Shown here piece after piece: positions 44,906 through 54,028 of a stretch of DNA of 64,000 bases. A model generated the notes under the pieces. It was given only the letters and a program-made list of their open reading frames with translations, had not been told where the DNA came from and did no database searches. Source of the DNA: Comamonadaceae bacterium M7527 (GTDB lineage Bacteria; Pseudomonadota; Gammaproteobacteria; Burkholderiales; Burkholderiaceae_C). Each line of letters begins with the position of its first letter. Position 1 is the stretch's first letter. A program made the translations under genes and the position numbers. The stretch is taken from NCBI GenBank assembly GCA_021044545.1, contig CP087990.1:806001-870000 (forward strand). Reading direction: 5' to 3'.

Positions 44906-45400
44906 CTAGCTGGGGTTTGCGGCCAAGGCTGCAAACGCCTGCACCACCGTTTGCGGCGCTTGCACCAGTTCTATCAACACCCCTTCACCCGCTATGGGAT
45001 ATTCCTCGTTGGCTTTGGGGTGCAAGAAACAGATATCAAACCCAGCTGCACCTGGGCGTATGCCGCCTGGTGCAAAGCGAACGCCCTGGGCTGTCAGCCA
45101 CTCAACGGCCTTGGGCAAGTCGTCAATCCACAAGCCAACGTGGTTGAGGGCTGTGGCGTGCACTGCAGGTTTTTTATGAGGGTCAATGGGCTGCATGAGG
45201 TCCACCTCAACTTTGAAGGCGCCTGCGCCCATGGCGCATATGTCCTCGTCAACGTTTTCACGCTCACTTTGAAAATTGCCCGTCACCTCAAGACCCAGCA
45301 TATCCACCCACAAGGTGCGCAGCTTGGCCTTGTCCAGGGCGCCAATGGCGATCTGCTGAATACCAAGTACCTTAAACGGGCGGGGCTGCGCGGAGGTCAT
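44906..45400 (-). CDS. VOC-family protein, likely methylmalonyl-CoA epimerase
   Basis: Vicinal-oxygen-chelate protein of 164 residues with two beta-alpha-beta-beta-beta modules (VLGIQQIAIGALDKAKLRTL, ALNHVGLWIDDLPKAVEWLT). It lies in the same direction 10 bases after pccA, in an operon with propionyl-CoA carboxylase and methylmalonyl-CoA mutase, so epimerisation of methylmalonyl-CoA is the expected role. The first metal position, usually His in the family's DHIGIAV-like motif, appears as Gln (IQQIAIG); later His and Glu (NHVGLW, VLIELVQ) are kept. Another VOC activity is therefore possible. Confidence 0.72.
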   Translation of the reverse strand: MTSAQPRPFKVLGIQQIAIGALDKAKLRTLWVDMLGLEVTGNFQSERENVDEDICAMGAGAFKVEVDLMQPIDPHKKPAVHATALNHVGLWIDDLPKAVEWLTAQGVRFAPGGIRPGAAGFDICFLHPKANEEYPIAGEGVLIELVQAPQTVVQAFAALAANPS

Positions 45401-45410
45401 AACTGTGGCC

Positions 45411-47459
45411 TTATTCAAACTCGACAATGGATTGGTCAACAACCAGCGACTCGCCCACAGCGGCCACCACCTTGCTCACCACGCCATCGGCAGCAGCAAA
45501 CAAGACGTTCTCCATCTTCATGGCCTCGATCACGGCAACGCGCTCACCAGCTTGTACTTTTTGCCCCACCTTAACGGCCACGTCTATCAACAAACCGGGC
45601 ATGGGTGACAACACGTATTTGCTTAAGTCTGGCGGCGCCTTGAACGGCATCATGGCGTGCAACTCAGCCATACGCGGCGACACCACCATGACTTCAATTT
45701 TGGTGCCGTTGTGCTGTACCACCAACGCCAGCGGGTTGCGCTTACTGCCTCGGTCCACTTGAGCGGTAAACGCCAGCTCATTGCAAAAGCCAGTAATAAG
45801 GCCATCGCTGATGCGCGAATCGGAGCTCATGGCATAGGTTTTGCCGTCAATCGTGACTTGGGCCACACCCAACTCACCCGTTACTTCATCTACGTGCACA
45901 GGCACTGTGCGATGCTTGCCCGCGCTATCTAAAACGATGGCTGCGTAGTCGCTGCCGACGTCAACACCGTAGCCTGGCAGCTGGCCAGTGAGGTGCGAGG
46001 TGCGCTCACGCGACTTGCGGCGCACAAAGGCCGCCACAGCCACTAAAAAGTTGGGGTCGTCGTGCGGCACGTCTTCGGCTTTAAAGCCATGGGCGTAGTG
46101 TTCAGCAATAAAGCCGGTGTTGAAGTCACCGCTTACGAACTTCCTGTGTGCAAGCAAAGCCGACTGAAACGGGATGTTGCTGCTGACACCACGAATGACA
46201 AAACCATTGAGTGCCTCGCGCATTTTTTCAATCGCATCGGCTCTGTCAACGCCGTGCACGATGAGTTTGGCAATCATGGAGTCGTAGTACATGGGGATTT
46301 CTCCGCCATCAAACACACCCGTATCTACACGCACGCCCAGCTTGGCTTGCGTGTCGCTTTGCCACATGGTTTGCGCAGGCGGCGAAAATTTCACCAAGCG
46401 GCCAGTGCTGGGCAAAAAGTTGCGGAAAGGGTCTTCCGCATTGATGCGGCACTCAATGGCCCAGCCGTCGCGCTTGACATCGGCTTGCGTAATGGGCAAG
46501 GGCTCACCTGCTGCCACACGAATCATCAGCTCTACCAAGTCCAGGCCAGTAATGCACTCGGTCACCGGGTGCTCTACTTGCAAGCGGGTATTCATTTCAA
46601 GAAAGTAAAAGTCCTGATCTTTACCAACCACAAACTCCACGGTGCCAGCGCTTTGATAGTCCACCGCTTTGGCCAGGGCCACGGCCTGCTCGCCCATGGC
46701 CTTGCGCGTGGCGTCGTTGATAAAAGGCGACGGCGCTTCCTCAATGACTTTTTGATGACGGCGCTGTATAGAGCACTCGCGCTCATTCAGATAAACCACA
46801 TTGCCCTGCGAGTCACCCACCACCTGAATCTCGATATGGCGCGGCTCTTGTACAAATTTTTCAATGAAAATGCGGTCGTCGCCAAAGCTGTTACGCGCCT
46901 CATTTTGGCAAGCCGTAAAGCCCTCCAAGGCTTCCTTGTCATTAAAGGCCACGCGCAAACCCTTGCCACCGCCGCCAGCACTGGCTTTGATCATCACGGG
47001 ATAGCCAATATCTTTGGCAATTTCAACCGCGCGCTCGGGTGACTCAATGGCATCGTTCCAACCAGGAATGGTGTTTACACCTGCCGCCATGGCTAATTTT
47101 TTGGACGCAATCTTGTCACCCATGGCAGCAATGGCGTGGTGTTTAGGCCCAATAAAGGCAATGCCCTGCTCTTCTACCGCTTTTGAAAACGCCTCGTTCT
47201 CACTCAAGAAACCATAGCCTGGGTGCACGGCCTGTGCGCCTGTGTCTTGACAGGCCTTGATGATCACATCGGCCAACAGGTAGCTCTCACGGCTGGGCGG
47301 CGTGCCAATGCGCACGGCCTCATCTGCCATTTGCACGTGGCGCGCATCTTTGTCGGCGTCTGAGTACACCGCCACGGTGGCAATGCCCATTTTTTTGGCC
47401 GTTGCAATCACGCGGCACGCAATTTCGCCGCGGTTGGCGATCAAGATTTTGGTAAACAT
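45411..47459 (-). CDS. pccA: Propionyl-CoA carboxylase alpha subunit
   Basis: Biotin carboxylase/carrier subunit, 682 residues. It has the biotin carboxylase N-terminus (ILIANRGEIACRVIATAKKM), ATP-grasp (MIKASAGGGGKGLRVAF, FLEMNTRLQVEHPVTE), the BT-like linker region and a biotinyl domain with the modified Lys in VIEAMKMENVLFAA. GGAG lies 10 bases before the ATG. It follows pccB by about 40 bases. The operon context identifies propionyl-CoA rather than methylcrotonyl-CoA as substrate. Confidence 0.95.
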   Translation of the reverse strand: MFTKILIANRGEIACRVIATAKKMGIATVAVYSDADKDARHVQMADEAVRIGTPPSRESYLLADVIIKACQDTGAQAVHPGYGFLSENEAFSKAVEEQGIAFIGPKHHAIAAMGDKIASKKLAMAAGVNTIPGWNDAIESPERAVEIAKDIGYPVMIKASAGGGGKGLRVAFNDKEALEGFTACQNEARNSFGDDRIFIEKFVQEPRHIEIQVVGDSQGNVVYLNERECSIQRRHQKVIEEAPSPFINDATRKAMGEQAVALAKAVDYQSAGTVEFVVGKDQDFYFLEMNTRLQVEHPVTECITGLDLVELMIRVAAGEPLPITQADVKRDGWAIECRINAEDPFRNFLPSTGRLVKFSPPAQTMWQSDTQAKLGVRVDTGVFDGGEIPMYYDSMIAKLIVHGVDRADAIEKMREALNGFVIRGVSSNIPFQSALLAHRKFVSGDFNTGFIAEHYAHGFKAEDVPHDDPNFLVAVAAFVRRKSRERTSHLTGQLPGYGVDVGSDYAAIVLDSAGKHRTVPVHVDEVTGELGVAQVTIDGKTYAMSSDSRISDGLITGFCNELAFTAQVDRGSKRNPLALVVQHNGTKIEVMVVSPRMAELHAMMPFKAPPDLSKYVLSPMPGLLIDVAVKVGQKVQAGERVAVIEAMKMENVLFAAADGVVSKVVAAVGESLVVDQSIVEFE

Positions 47460-47500
47460 ATTGTTCTTCTCCGAATAGGTTGACGTGGCAGCGCTTGGGC

Positions 47501-49033
47501 TTACAGCGGAATGTTGCCGTGCTTGCGCCAAGGGTTTTCAACCTTCTTGTCCTTGAGCATGACCAGGCTGCGGCAAATGCGCTTGCGCGTGTTGTGCGGC
47601 AGTATCACGTCGTCTATGTAGCCACGGCTTGCGGCTACAAACGGGTTGGCAAAGCGGGCTTTGTACTCGGCCTCTTTGGCCGCGAGCTTGTCTGGATCGC
47701 CTTTGTCTTCGCGGAAGATAATTTCAACGGCGCCCTTGGCCCCCATCACAGCAATCTCAGCGTTGGGCCAGGCAAAGTTCACATCACCACGCAAATGCTT
47801 GGATGCCATCACGTCGTAGGCGCCGCCGTAGGCCTTGCGGGTGATAACGGTGATTTTGGGCACCGTGGCTTCAGCATAGGCGTACAACAACTTGGCGCCG
47901 TGCTTGATGATGCCGCCAAACTCCTGGCTGGTGCCTGGCATAAAGCCTGGCACGTCTACAAAGGTGAGCAAGGGGATATTAAATGCATCACAGAAGCGCA
48001 CAAAACGCGCCGCCTTGATAGAGCTCTTGATGTCTAGGCAACCCGCCAACACCAACGGTTGGTTGGCCACCACGCCAACGGTTTGGCCGTCCATGCGCGC
48101 AAAACCAATGATGATGTTGGCGGCGTAGTCTGGCTGCAATTCAAAGAAGTCGCCATCGTCCACCACCTTGGTGATGAGCTCCAGCATGTCGTAGGCTTTG
48201 TTGGGGTTGTCTGGCACCAGGGTGTCCAGGCTTTCAATTTGGCGGTCGGCGGGGTCTCCGCTGGGGCGCACTGGCGCTTTCTCGCGGTTGGACAACGGCA
48301 GGTAGTTGTACAGGCGGCGCAGCATTAACAACGCTTCCACGTCGTTCTCAAAGGCCATATCGGCCACGCCGCTTTTGGTGGTGTGCGTCAGCGCACCGCC
48401 CAGCTCTTCAGCCGTTACGGTTTCGTGGGTGACGGTCTTAACCACCTCTGGGCCCGTTACAAACATGTATGAGCTGTCTTTCACCATAAAGATGAAGTCG
48501 GTCATGGCGGGGCTGTACACCGCACCACCAGCTGATGGGCCCATGATCATGGAGATTTGCGGCACCACACCGCTGGCCATGGCGTTGCGCTGAAACACCT
48601 CGGCGTAGCCACCCAATGAGGCCACACCCTCTTGAATACGTGCGCCGCCCGAGTCGTTTAGGCCAATCACGGGCGCGCCTACCTTCATGGCCTGGTCCAT
48701 GATTTTGCAAATTTTCTCGGCATGCGCCTCAGACAAGGCACCACCAAACACGGTGAAGTCCTGGCTGTACACAAACACCAAGCGCCCGTTGATCATGCCG
48801 TAGCCAGTGACCACGCCATCGCCTGGGATTTTGTTGTCCTGCATGCCAAAGTCTGTGCAGCGGTGCTCTACAAACATGTCCCATTCTTCAAAGGTGCCCG
48901 CATCCAGCAACACCTCAAGGCGCTCACGCGCGGTGAGTTTGCCTTTGCCGTGTTGCGCAGCAATGCGCTTTTCGCCGCCACCTTGGCGTGCAGATTCGCG
49001 TGCGCGTTCTAGTTGTTCAACAATGGTTTGCAT
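47501..49033 (-). CDS. pccB: Propionyl-CoA carboxylase beta subunit
   Basis: Carboxyltransferase subunit, 510 residues, with the crotonase-like halves typical of the family: GGARIQEGVASLGGYAEVFQ, GPSAGGAVYSPAMTDFIFM, and FVDVPGFMPGTSQEFGGIIK, KAYGGAYDVMASKHLRGD. It sits between meaB and pccA in a leftward operon that turns propionyl-CoA into succinyl-CoA. Confidence 0.96.
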   Translation of the reverse strand: MQTIVEQLERARESARQGGGEKRIAAQHGKGKLTARERLEVLLDAGTFEEWDMFVEHRCTDFGMQDNKIPGDGVVTGYGMINGRLVFVYSQDFTVFGGALSEAHAEKICKIMDQAMKVGAPVIGLNDSGGARIQEGVASLGGYAEVFQRNAMASGVVPQISMIMGPSAGGAVYSPAMTDFIFMVKDSSYMFVTGPEVVKTVTHETVTAEELGGALTHTTKSGVADMAFENDVEALLMLRRLYNYLPLSNREKAPVRPSGDPADRQIESLDTLVPDNPNKAYDMLELITKVVDDGDFFELQPDYAANIIIGFARMDGQTVGVVANQPLVLAGCLDIKSSIKAARFVRFCDAFNIPLLTFVDVPGFMPGTSQEFGGIIKHGAKLLYAYAEATVPKITVITRKAYGGAYDVMASKHLRGDVNFAWPNAEIAVMGAKGAVEIIFREDKGDPDKLAAKEAEYKARFANPFVAASRGYIDDVILPHNTRKRICRSLVMLKDKKVENPWRKHGNIPL

Positions 49034-49052
49034 GTTGTGACTTCCTTTTTTG

Positions 49053-50084
49053 TCAAAGTTCGTTGCTGTTTGTGGCTGCGTGTGCGCTGGACGCGGCTGC
49101 CAATAATTGTCTGGCTGCCACCGACGCAGGCACTGTGCCTTGCAATACGGCGGCCGTTAAGCCGTCAAGTTGTGCGCCCACATTGGGATGGGTTTTAAAA
49201 GCCTGCACCAAGCCACTTTGTATGCGCTCCCACATCCACGCCTTGGCCTGGGTCGCGCGGCGTCTTGCAAAGCGCCCGCCAAGCGTTTGCTTGTTTTTAA
49301 AGTCCTGCACATGCGCCCAAAAGTCTGCTATGCCTGTGCCCAATAGTGCACTTAGTTGCATCACTGTGGCGTGCCACTGTTGCTCATTGTGGTGCACATT
49401 GTCAGGGTTGCCGTGCAGGCCAAACAAACGCAAGGCGCTGCTGATTTGTGCCTCAGCGCGCGTGGCTGCATTGGCATCAATGTCGGCCTTGTTGATGACC
49501 ACCAAGTCGGCCAACTCCATCACGCCTTTTTTAATGGCTTGCAAATCATCACCCGCATTGGGCAGCTGCAACAGCACAAACATATCGGTCATGCTGGCCA
49601 CAGCCGTCTCACTTTGGCCAACGCCCACTGTTTCGACAATCACCACGTCGTAGCCTGCGGCCTCACACACCAACATGGCTTCGCGGGTTTTTTCGGTTAC
49701 ACCGCCTAGCGTGCCACTGGACGGACTGGGCCTGATGAAAGCCTGCCCATGCACAGACAAGTGCTCCATACGGGTTTTGTCCCCCAGGATGCTGCCACCA
49801 GACACGGTAGACGAGGGGTCAATGGCCAGCACTGCCACGCGGTGACCTTGCGCAATAAGGTGCAGGCCAAGCGCTTCAATGAATGTACTTTTACCAACAC
49901 CCGGCACACCACTCAAGCCAATGCGCATGGCCTTGCCTGTATGCGGCAACAAGCTGGTGAGCAAGTCGTCAGCCACCAACCTGTGGTCGGCGCGTGTGGA
50001 CTCCAGCAGCGTAATAGCCTTGGCCATGGCGCGGCGCTGCGCCATAGGCTCGCCGCTCACAATGGTGCTTAACAACGCAGTCAT
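49053..50084 (-). CDS. meaB: Methylmalonyl-CoA mutase G-protein chaperone MeaB
   Basis: G3E-type GTPase that protects and reactivates B12-dependent methylmalonyl-CoA mutase. The 343 residues have Walker A (SGVPGVGKSTFIEAL), AIDPSSTVSGGSILGDKTRM, ETVGVGQSETAV and the base-recognition NKAD in VVINKADID. It was formerly called ArgK. It follows the mutase gene by about 30 bases, the usual arrangement. Confidence 0.95.
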   Translation of the reverse strand: MTALLSTIVSGEPMAQRRAMAKAITLLESTRADHRLVADDLLTSLLPHTGKAMRIGLSGVPGVGKSTFIEALGLHLIAQGHRVAVLAIDPSSTVSGGSILGDKTRMEHLSVHGQAFIRPSPSSGTLGGVTEKTREAMLVCEAAGYDVVIVETVGVGQSETAVASMTDMFVLLQLPNAGDDLQAIKKGVMELADLVVINKADIDANAATRAEAQISSALRLFGLHGNPDNVHHNEQQWHATVMQLSALLGTGIADFWAHVQDFKNKQTLGGRFARRRATQAKAWMWERIQSGLVQAFKTHPNVGAQLDGLTAAVLQGTVPASVAARQLLAAASSAHAATNSNEL

Positions 50085-50115
50085 AGACAGATGGATTTGC
50101 TAGCTTGCCCAGTGC

Positions 50116-52281
50116 TTAGGCCACAGCGCGTTTGATGTTCTCAAGCACGTCTTTGGCGCTGGCCGGTATAGGCGTGCCCGGGCCATAAATACCTTTAACG
50201 CCGGCCTCGTACAGCATGTCGTAGTCTTTGCGCGGTATCACGCCGCCCACAAACACAATGATGTCATCAGCGCCCTGGCGCTTGAGCTCTTCAATAATGG
50301 CGGGCACCAGTGTCTTGTGGCCCGCTGCCAGCGTGGACACACCCAATGCGTGCACGTCGTTTTCGATGGCTTGACGCGCACATTCTTCGGGGGTTTGAAA
50401 CAGTGGACCCATGTCCACGTCAAAACCCAGGTCAGCAAAGGCTGTGGCCACCACTTTGGCGCCACGGTCATGGCCGTCTTGGCCCAGCTTGGCGATCATC
50501 ACGCGGGGGCGACGGCCATGGTCTATGCCGAATTGGTTGATCTCGGCTTTCAGCGCATCCCAGCCCTCGGCTGAATCGTAAGCAGCAGCGTACACACCCG
50601 TCACCTTTTGCGTATCCGCACGGTGGCGGCCATAAACTTCCTCTAACGCATCGCTCACCTCGCCCACGGTGGCGCGCAAGCGCATGGCATCAATGGCCAA
50701 AGCCAACAAGTTGCCCTCACCAGTGTCTGCCGCCTGGGTGAGTGCTTTTAAGGCGTTGGCAACGGCAGCGCTGTCGCGCTTGGCCCTGATGACCTTGAGT
50801 TGCGCAATTTGTTGGTCGCGCACTTTCACGTTGTCAATGTCTAGCGTATCGACTGCATCTTCCTTGGCCAGCTTGTATTTGTTCACGCCCACAATAACGT
50901 CTTTGCCAGAGTCAATGCGCGCTTGCTTCTCAGCCGCACTGGCCTCAATTTTGAGCTTGGCCCAGCCGCTGTCCACGGCTTGCGTCATACCGCCCATGGC
51001 GTTGACTTCTTCAATAATGGCCCAAGCCTTGTCAGCCATTTCTTGCGTGAGCGACTCCATCATGTAAGAGCCTGCCCACGGGTCAACCACGTTGGTGATG
51101 TGCGTCTCTTCTTGAATGATGAGCTGCGTGTTGCGTGCGATGCGCGAACTAAACTCTGTAGGCAGTGCAATGGCCTCGTCAAAACTGTTGGTGTGCAAGC
51201 TTTGCGTGCCCCCAAACACTGCGGCCATGGCCTCAACCGTGGTACGCACCACGTTGTTGTAGGGGTCTTGTTCAGTGAGTGACCAGCCAGATGTCTGGCT
51301 ATGTGTGCGCAACATGAGGCTTTTGGGGTTGGTGGCACCAAAGCCTTGCATGATGCGGCACCACAACAAGCGCGCCGCGCGCATCTTGGCAATCTCCAGG
51401 TAGAAGTTCATACCCACCGCCCAGAAGAAGCTCAGACGCGGCGCAAAGTCGTCTACGTTCAAGCCCTTGGCCACCGCCGTCTTCACGTACTCCGCGCCGT
51501 CTGCCAGGGTAAACGCCATTTCCAGCGCTTGGTTGGCGCCGGCCTCTTGCATGTGGTAGCCAGAAATAGAGATGGAGTTAAAACGCGGCATATGCGTTGC
51601 CGTGTGCGCAATGATGTCGCCAATGATGCGCATACTGGGCTTGGGCGGGTAAATATAGGTGTTGCGCACCATGAATTCTTTGAGAATGTCATTTTGTATG
51701 GTGCCAGACAGCTGGTCTTGCGACACGCCCTGCTCTTCAGCCGCCACCACGTAGCCGGCCAACACCGGCAACACCGCGCCGTTCATGGTCATGGACACGC
51801 TGACTTGGCCTAGGTCTATGCCGTCAAACAACACTTTCATGTCTTCGACGCTGTCTATGGCTACGCCGGCTTTGCCCACATCGCCAGTGACGCGTGGGTG
51901 GTCGCTGTCGTAGCCACGGTGCGTAGCCAAGTCAAAGGCCACGCTCACACCTTGACCGCCCGCAGCCAGGGCTTTCTTGTAAAAAGCGTTGGACTCTGCA
52001 GCCGTAGAAAAACCTGCGTATTGACGGATGGTCCACGGACGTACGGCGTACATGGTGGCCTGAGGGCCACGCACAAACGGGGCAAAGCCAGGCAATGTAT
52101 CGGCATAGGCCAAGTTCTGCACGTCAGCTGCGGTGTACAAAGGCTTGACCTCAATACCCTCTGGCGTTGTCCAGTTCAAACTGTGCAACGGCTTGCCCTT
52201 TAATGACTTGGCTGCAGCGGCTTTCCAGTCGTCAATAGAGACGGCTTTAAATTCAGGCATAGGGGCGGTGGACTTGGTCAT
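50116..52281 (-). CDS. scpA: Methylmalonyl-CoA mutase (single chain)
   Basis: Adenosylcobalamin-dependent isomerase converting (R)-methylmalonyl-CoA to succinyl-CoA. The 721-residue chain has the substrate barrel (YAVRPWTIRQYAGFSTAAES, RTHSQTSGWSLTEQDPYNN) and C-terminal B12 domain with DxHxxG in RVMIAKLGQDGHDRGAKVV. The start MTKSTAPMPEF is chosen; an earlier Met would place the gene in the promoter region. It is the first gene of the propionate operon and divergent from a GntR regulator. Confidence 0.97.
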   Translation of the reverse strand: MTKSTAPMPEFKAVSIDDWKAAAAKSLKGKPLHSLNWTTPEGIEVKPLYTAADVQNLAYADTLPGFAPFVRGPQATMYAVRPWTIRQYAGFSTAAESNAFYKKALAAGGQGVSVAFDLATHRGYDSDHPRVTGDVGKAGVAIDSVEDMKVLFDGIDLGQVSVSMTMNGAVLPVLAGYVVAAEEQGVSQDQLSGTIQNDILKEFMVRNTYIYPPKPSMRIIGDIIAHTATHMPRFNSISISGYHMQEAGANQALEMAFTLADGAEYVKTAVAKGLNVDDFAPRLSFFWAVGMNFYLEIAKMRAARLLWCRIMQGFGATNPKSLMLRTHSQTSGWSLTEQDPYNNVVRTTVEAMAAVFGGTQSLHTNSFDEAIALPTEFSSRIARNTQLIIQEETHITNVVDPWAGSYMMESLTQEMADKAWAIIEEVNAMGGMTQAVDSGWAKLKIEASAAEKQARIDSGKDVIVGVNKYKLAKEDAVDTLDIDNVKVRDQQIAQLKVIRAKRDSAAVANALKALTQAADTGEGNLLALAIDAMRLRATVGEVSDALEEVYGRHRADTQKVTGVYAAAYDSAEGWDALKAEINQFGIDHGRRPRVMIAKLGQDGHDRGAKVVATAFADLGFDVDMGPLFQTPEECARQAIENDVHALGVSTLAAGHKTLVPAIIEELKRQGADDIIVFVGGVIPRKDYDMLYEAGVKGIYGPGTPIPASAKDVLENIKRAVA

Positions 52282-52367
52282 GATGGCACTGCTAATGTGT
52301 AGGTGATGGCATGGCAACAAGCTCACATTGTGGCCTGAAAACTATTGCCGAATGCAACAGCCATGAT

Positions 52368-52415
52368 TCTATATGATTCATAATTATTGATGCAAAATTA
52401 AGATTGGTGTAAGAT
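52368..52415. promoter_or_regulatory. Divergent overlapping promoters, scpA operon and GntR gene
   Basis: Plus strand: TTGATG, 17 bases, TAAGAT leading to the GntR gene. Minus strand: TTGCAT, 16 bases, TATAGA leading to scpA. The two -35 elements overlap, and the AT-rich core TCATAATTATTGA between them has partial dyad symmetry. A regulator bound there would control both genes. Confidence 0.6.
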
Positions 52416-52459
52416 TGGGCGGCACCTTGCCCTCTGATATCGCCATTTTTTCGCTCCCT

Positions 52460-53095
52460 ATGTCCGCACTTGCCCTCAAACAACGCGCCCTCTACCTAGA
52501 CGTAGCGGAGTTGCTGCGTCAGCGCATTTACAACCGCGAACTGGAGCCAGGCGCCTGGATAGACGAACTGCGTATTGCTGAAGAGCTGGGTATTAGCCGA
52601 ACGCCGCTGCGCGAGGCGCTCAAAGTGTTGGCCAGTGAGGGCATAGTCACCATGAAGGTGCGCCGCGGCGCTTACGTCACAGAGGTGTCTGTGCAGGACT
52701 TGCGTCAAGTCTACGAACTGCTGGCCTTGCTAGAAAGCGACGCAGCAAGTGTGGTGGCCAACACGGCTGATGCTACAGCCAAGGCTGAACTCACGGCCTT
52801 GCACGCCCAGTTGGGCAAAGCCACAAAGGACACTAGACGGTTTTTTGAAATCAACGAGCAATTTCACATGCGCATATTGGAGCTGGCCGACAACCGCTGG
52901 CGCATACAGGTGGTGAACGACTTGCGCAAAGTCATGAAGGTCAACCGGCACACCTCGCTGTTCAAAGCGGGCCGGGTACAAGCGTCGCTGCAAGAGCACC
53001 AGGCTGTATTAAAAGCAATTTGCGCTGGCGACGTTGACGGCGCAGCCGCTGCCATGCGCACGCACTTCAACAACGGCTTGGCAGCAGCGCAATAA
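52460..53095 (+). CDS. GntR-family (FadR/FCD) transcription regulator
   Basis: A regulator of 211 residues from MSALALKQRA. The N-terminal winged helix-turn-helix (LRQRIYNRELEPGAWIDELR, AEELGISRTPLREALKVLA) is followed by a C-terminal all-helical FCD ligand domain (FFEINEQFHMRILELADNRW, with metal-binding His positions later in LQEHQAVL). It is divergent from the methylmalonyl-CoA pathway operon, which it probably controls, with an acyl-CoA or organic acid as ligand. The open frame extends 15 codons upstream, but Met16 is a better family start. Confidence 0.85.
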   Translation: MSALALKQRALYLDVAELLRQRIYNRELEPGAWIDELRIAEELGISRTPLREALKVLASEGIVTMKVRRGAYVTEVSVQDLRQVYELLALLESDAASVVANTADATAKAELTALHAQLGKATKDTRRFFEINEQFHMRILELADNRWRIQVVNDLRKVMKVNRHTSLFKAGRVQASLQEHQAVLKAICAGDVDGAAAAMRTHFNNGLAAAQ

Positions 53096-53119
53096 ACGCC
53101 TGCGTGCTGCGACAAAAGC

Positions 53120-53944
53120 TTAGGCAGCCGCCTTGTTCTTATTCGCGGCTTCCCAACGTGCCTTCTTTGCGTCCCAATCAGGGTCTTCGTATACGCGGGC
53201 GCTGTCATAGGCCGACTTGGGCTGCAAATCTGGCGACAAAGCTTCTCGCCCATCAAACACAAAACAGTCACCGGTGTAATGCGCACCGCCAACATCTTCA
53301 AAGTATTGAAGAATGCCGCCCTCCAGCTGCAGCACGTTGTCCAGCCCCATCTCGCGCATGAGAATGGCGCCCTTTTCGCAACGAATACCTCCAGTACAAA
53401 AGCTCACAACGGTTTTATCGTGCAGCTCAGCGCGGTGCTGCTCAACCGCAGCTGGGAACTCAGTGAATTTGGTGATACGCCAATCAATAGCGCCGGCAAA
53501 GGTGCCGTAATCGACCTCAAAGGCGTTGCGCGTATCCAGCATCACCACTGGCCTACCATTGTCATCATGGCCCTGGTCTAACCACCGCTTGAGATCTGCG
53601 GGCTCAACACCAGGCGCACGCCCGGCTGCTGGCTGAATGGCCGGGTGGTTCATGCGGATGATCTCGTTTTTCAGCTTCACCAAAAAACGCCTAAACGGCT
53701 GCCGTTCACTCCAGCTTTCTTTCCAGTACAGATCTGCAAATCGGTCATCTGCCTTGAGCTGCTCAAGAAAACCGCGCAACAGATCGGGCTCACCCGCCAA
53801 AAACATATTGATGCCCTCTGGCGACAGCAAAATGGTGCCGCGCAACTGGGCCTTCTGGGCACGCGCCGTGAGCGTGTCGCGCAAGTCTTCACGGTCCACA
53901 ATGTCCACGAACTTGTAACTGGCGATATTGAGTATGTTTTTCAC
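53120..53944 (-). CDS. trhO: tRNA uridine(34) hydroxylase TrhO (rhodanese-like)
   Basis: Oxygen-dependent hydroxylase making 5-hydroxyuridine at the wobble position of some tRNAs. The 274 residues contain an N-terminal acylphosphatase-like domain (GTILLSPEGINMFLAGEP) and a rhodanese domain with the conserved Cys in VVSFCTGGIRCEKGAILM, plus VMLDTRNAFEVDYGTFAGAI. It is convergent with the GntR gene, 24 bases away. Confidence 0.92.
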   Translation of the reverse strand: MKNILNIASYKFVDIVDREDLRDTLTARAQKAQLRGTILLSPEGINMFLAGEPDLLRGFLEQLKADDRFADLYWKESWSERQPFRRFLVKLKNEIIRMNHPAIQPAAGRAPGVEPADLKRWLDQGHDDNGRPVVMLDTRNAFEVDYGTFAGAIDWRITKFTEFPAAVEQHRAELHDKTVVSFCTGGIRCEKGAILMREMGLDNVLQLEGGILQYFEDVGGAHYTGDCFVFDGREALSPDLQPKSAYDSARVYEDPDWDAKKARWEAANKNKAAA

Positions 53945-53992
53945 GGTGGCAATTTTAAAATGTATTTACTAAACGGCGTATGTTGACGCAAT

Positions 53993-54015
53993 TGCCTCAA
54001 GAAAGCCTTGAGGCA
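53993..54015 (-). terminator. Hairpin after dusA
   Basis: TGCCTCAAG/CTTGAGGCA, a perfect 9-bp stem with a 5-base loop, in the gap between dusA and trhO. There is no T-run on either side, so termination efficiency is doubtful. Confidence 0.35.
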
Positions 54016-54028
54016 CGTCAAACAACTC

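Noticed and set aside
46062..47042. 326-codon frame antisense to pccA
   Set aside because: The pccA frame carries all biotin carboxylase motifs; the antisense product is a shadow.
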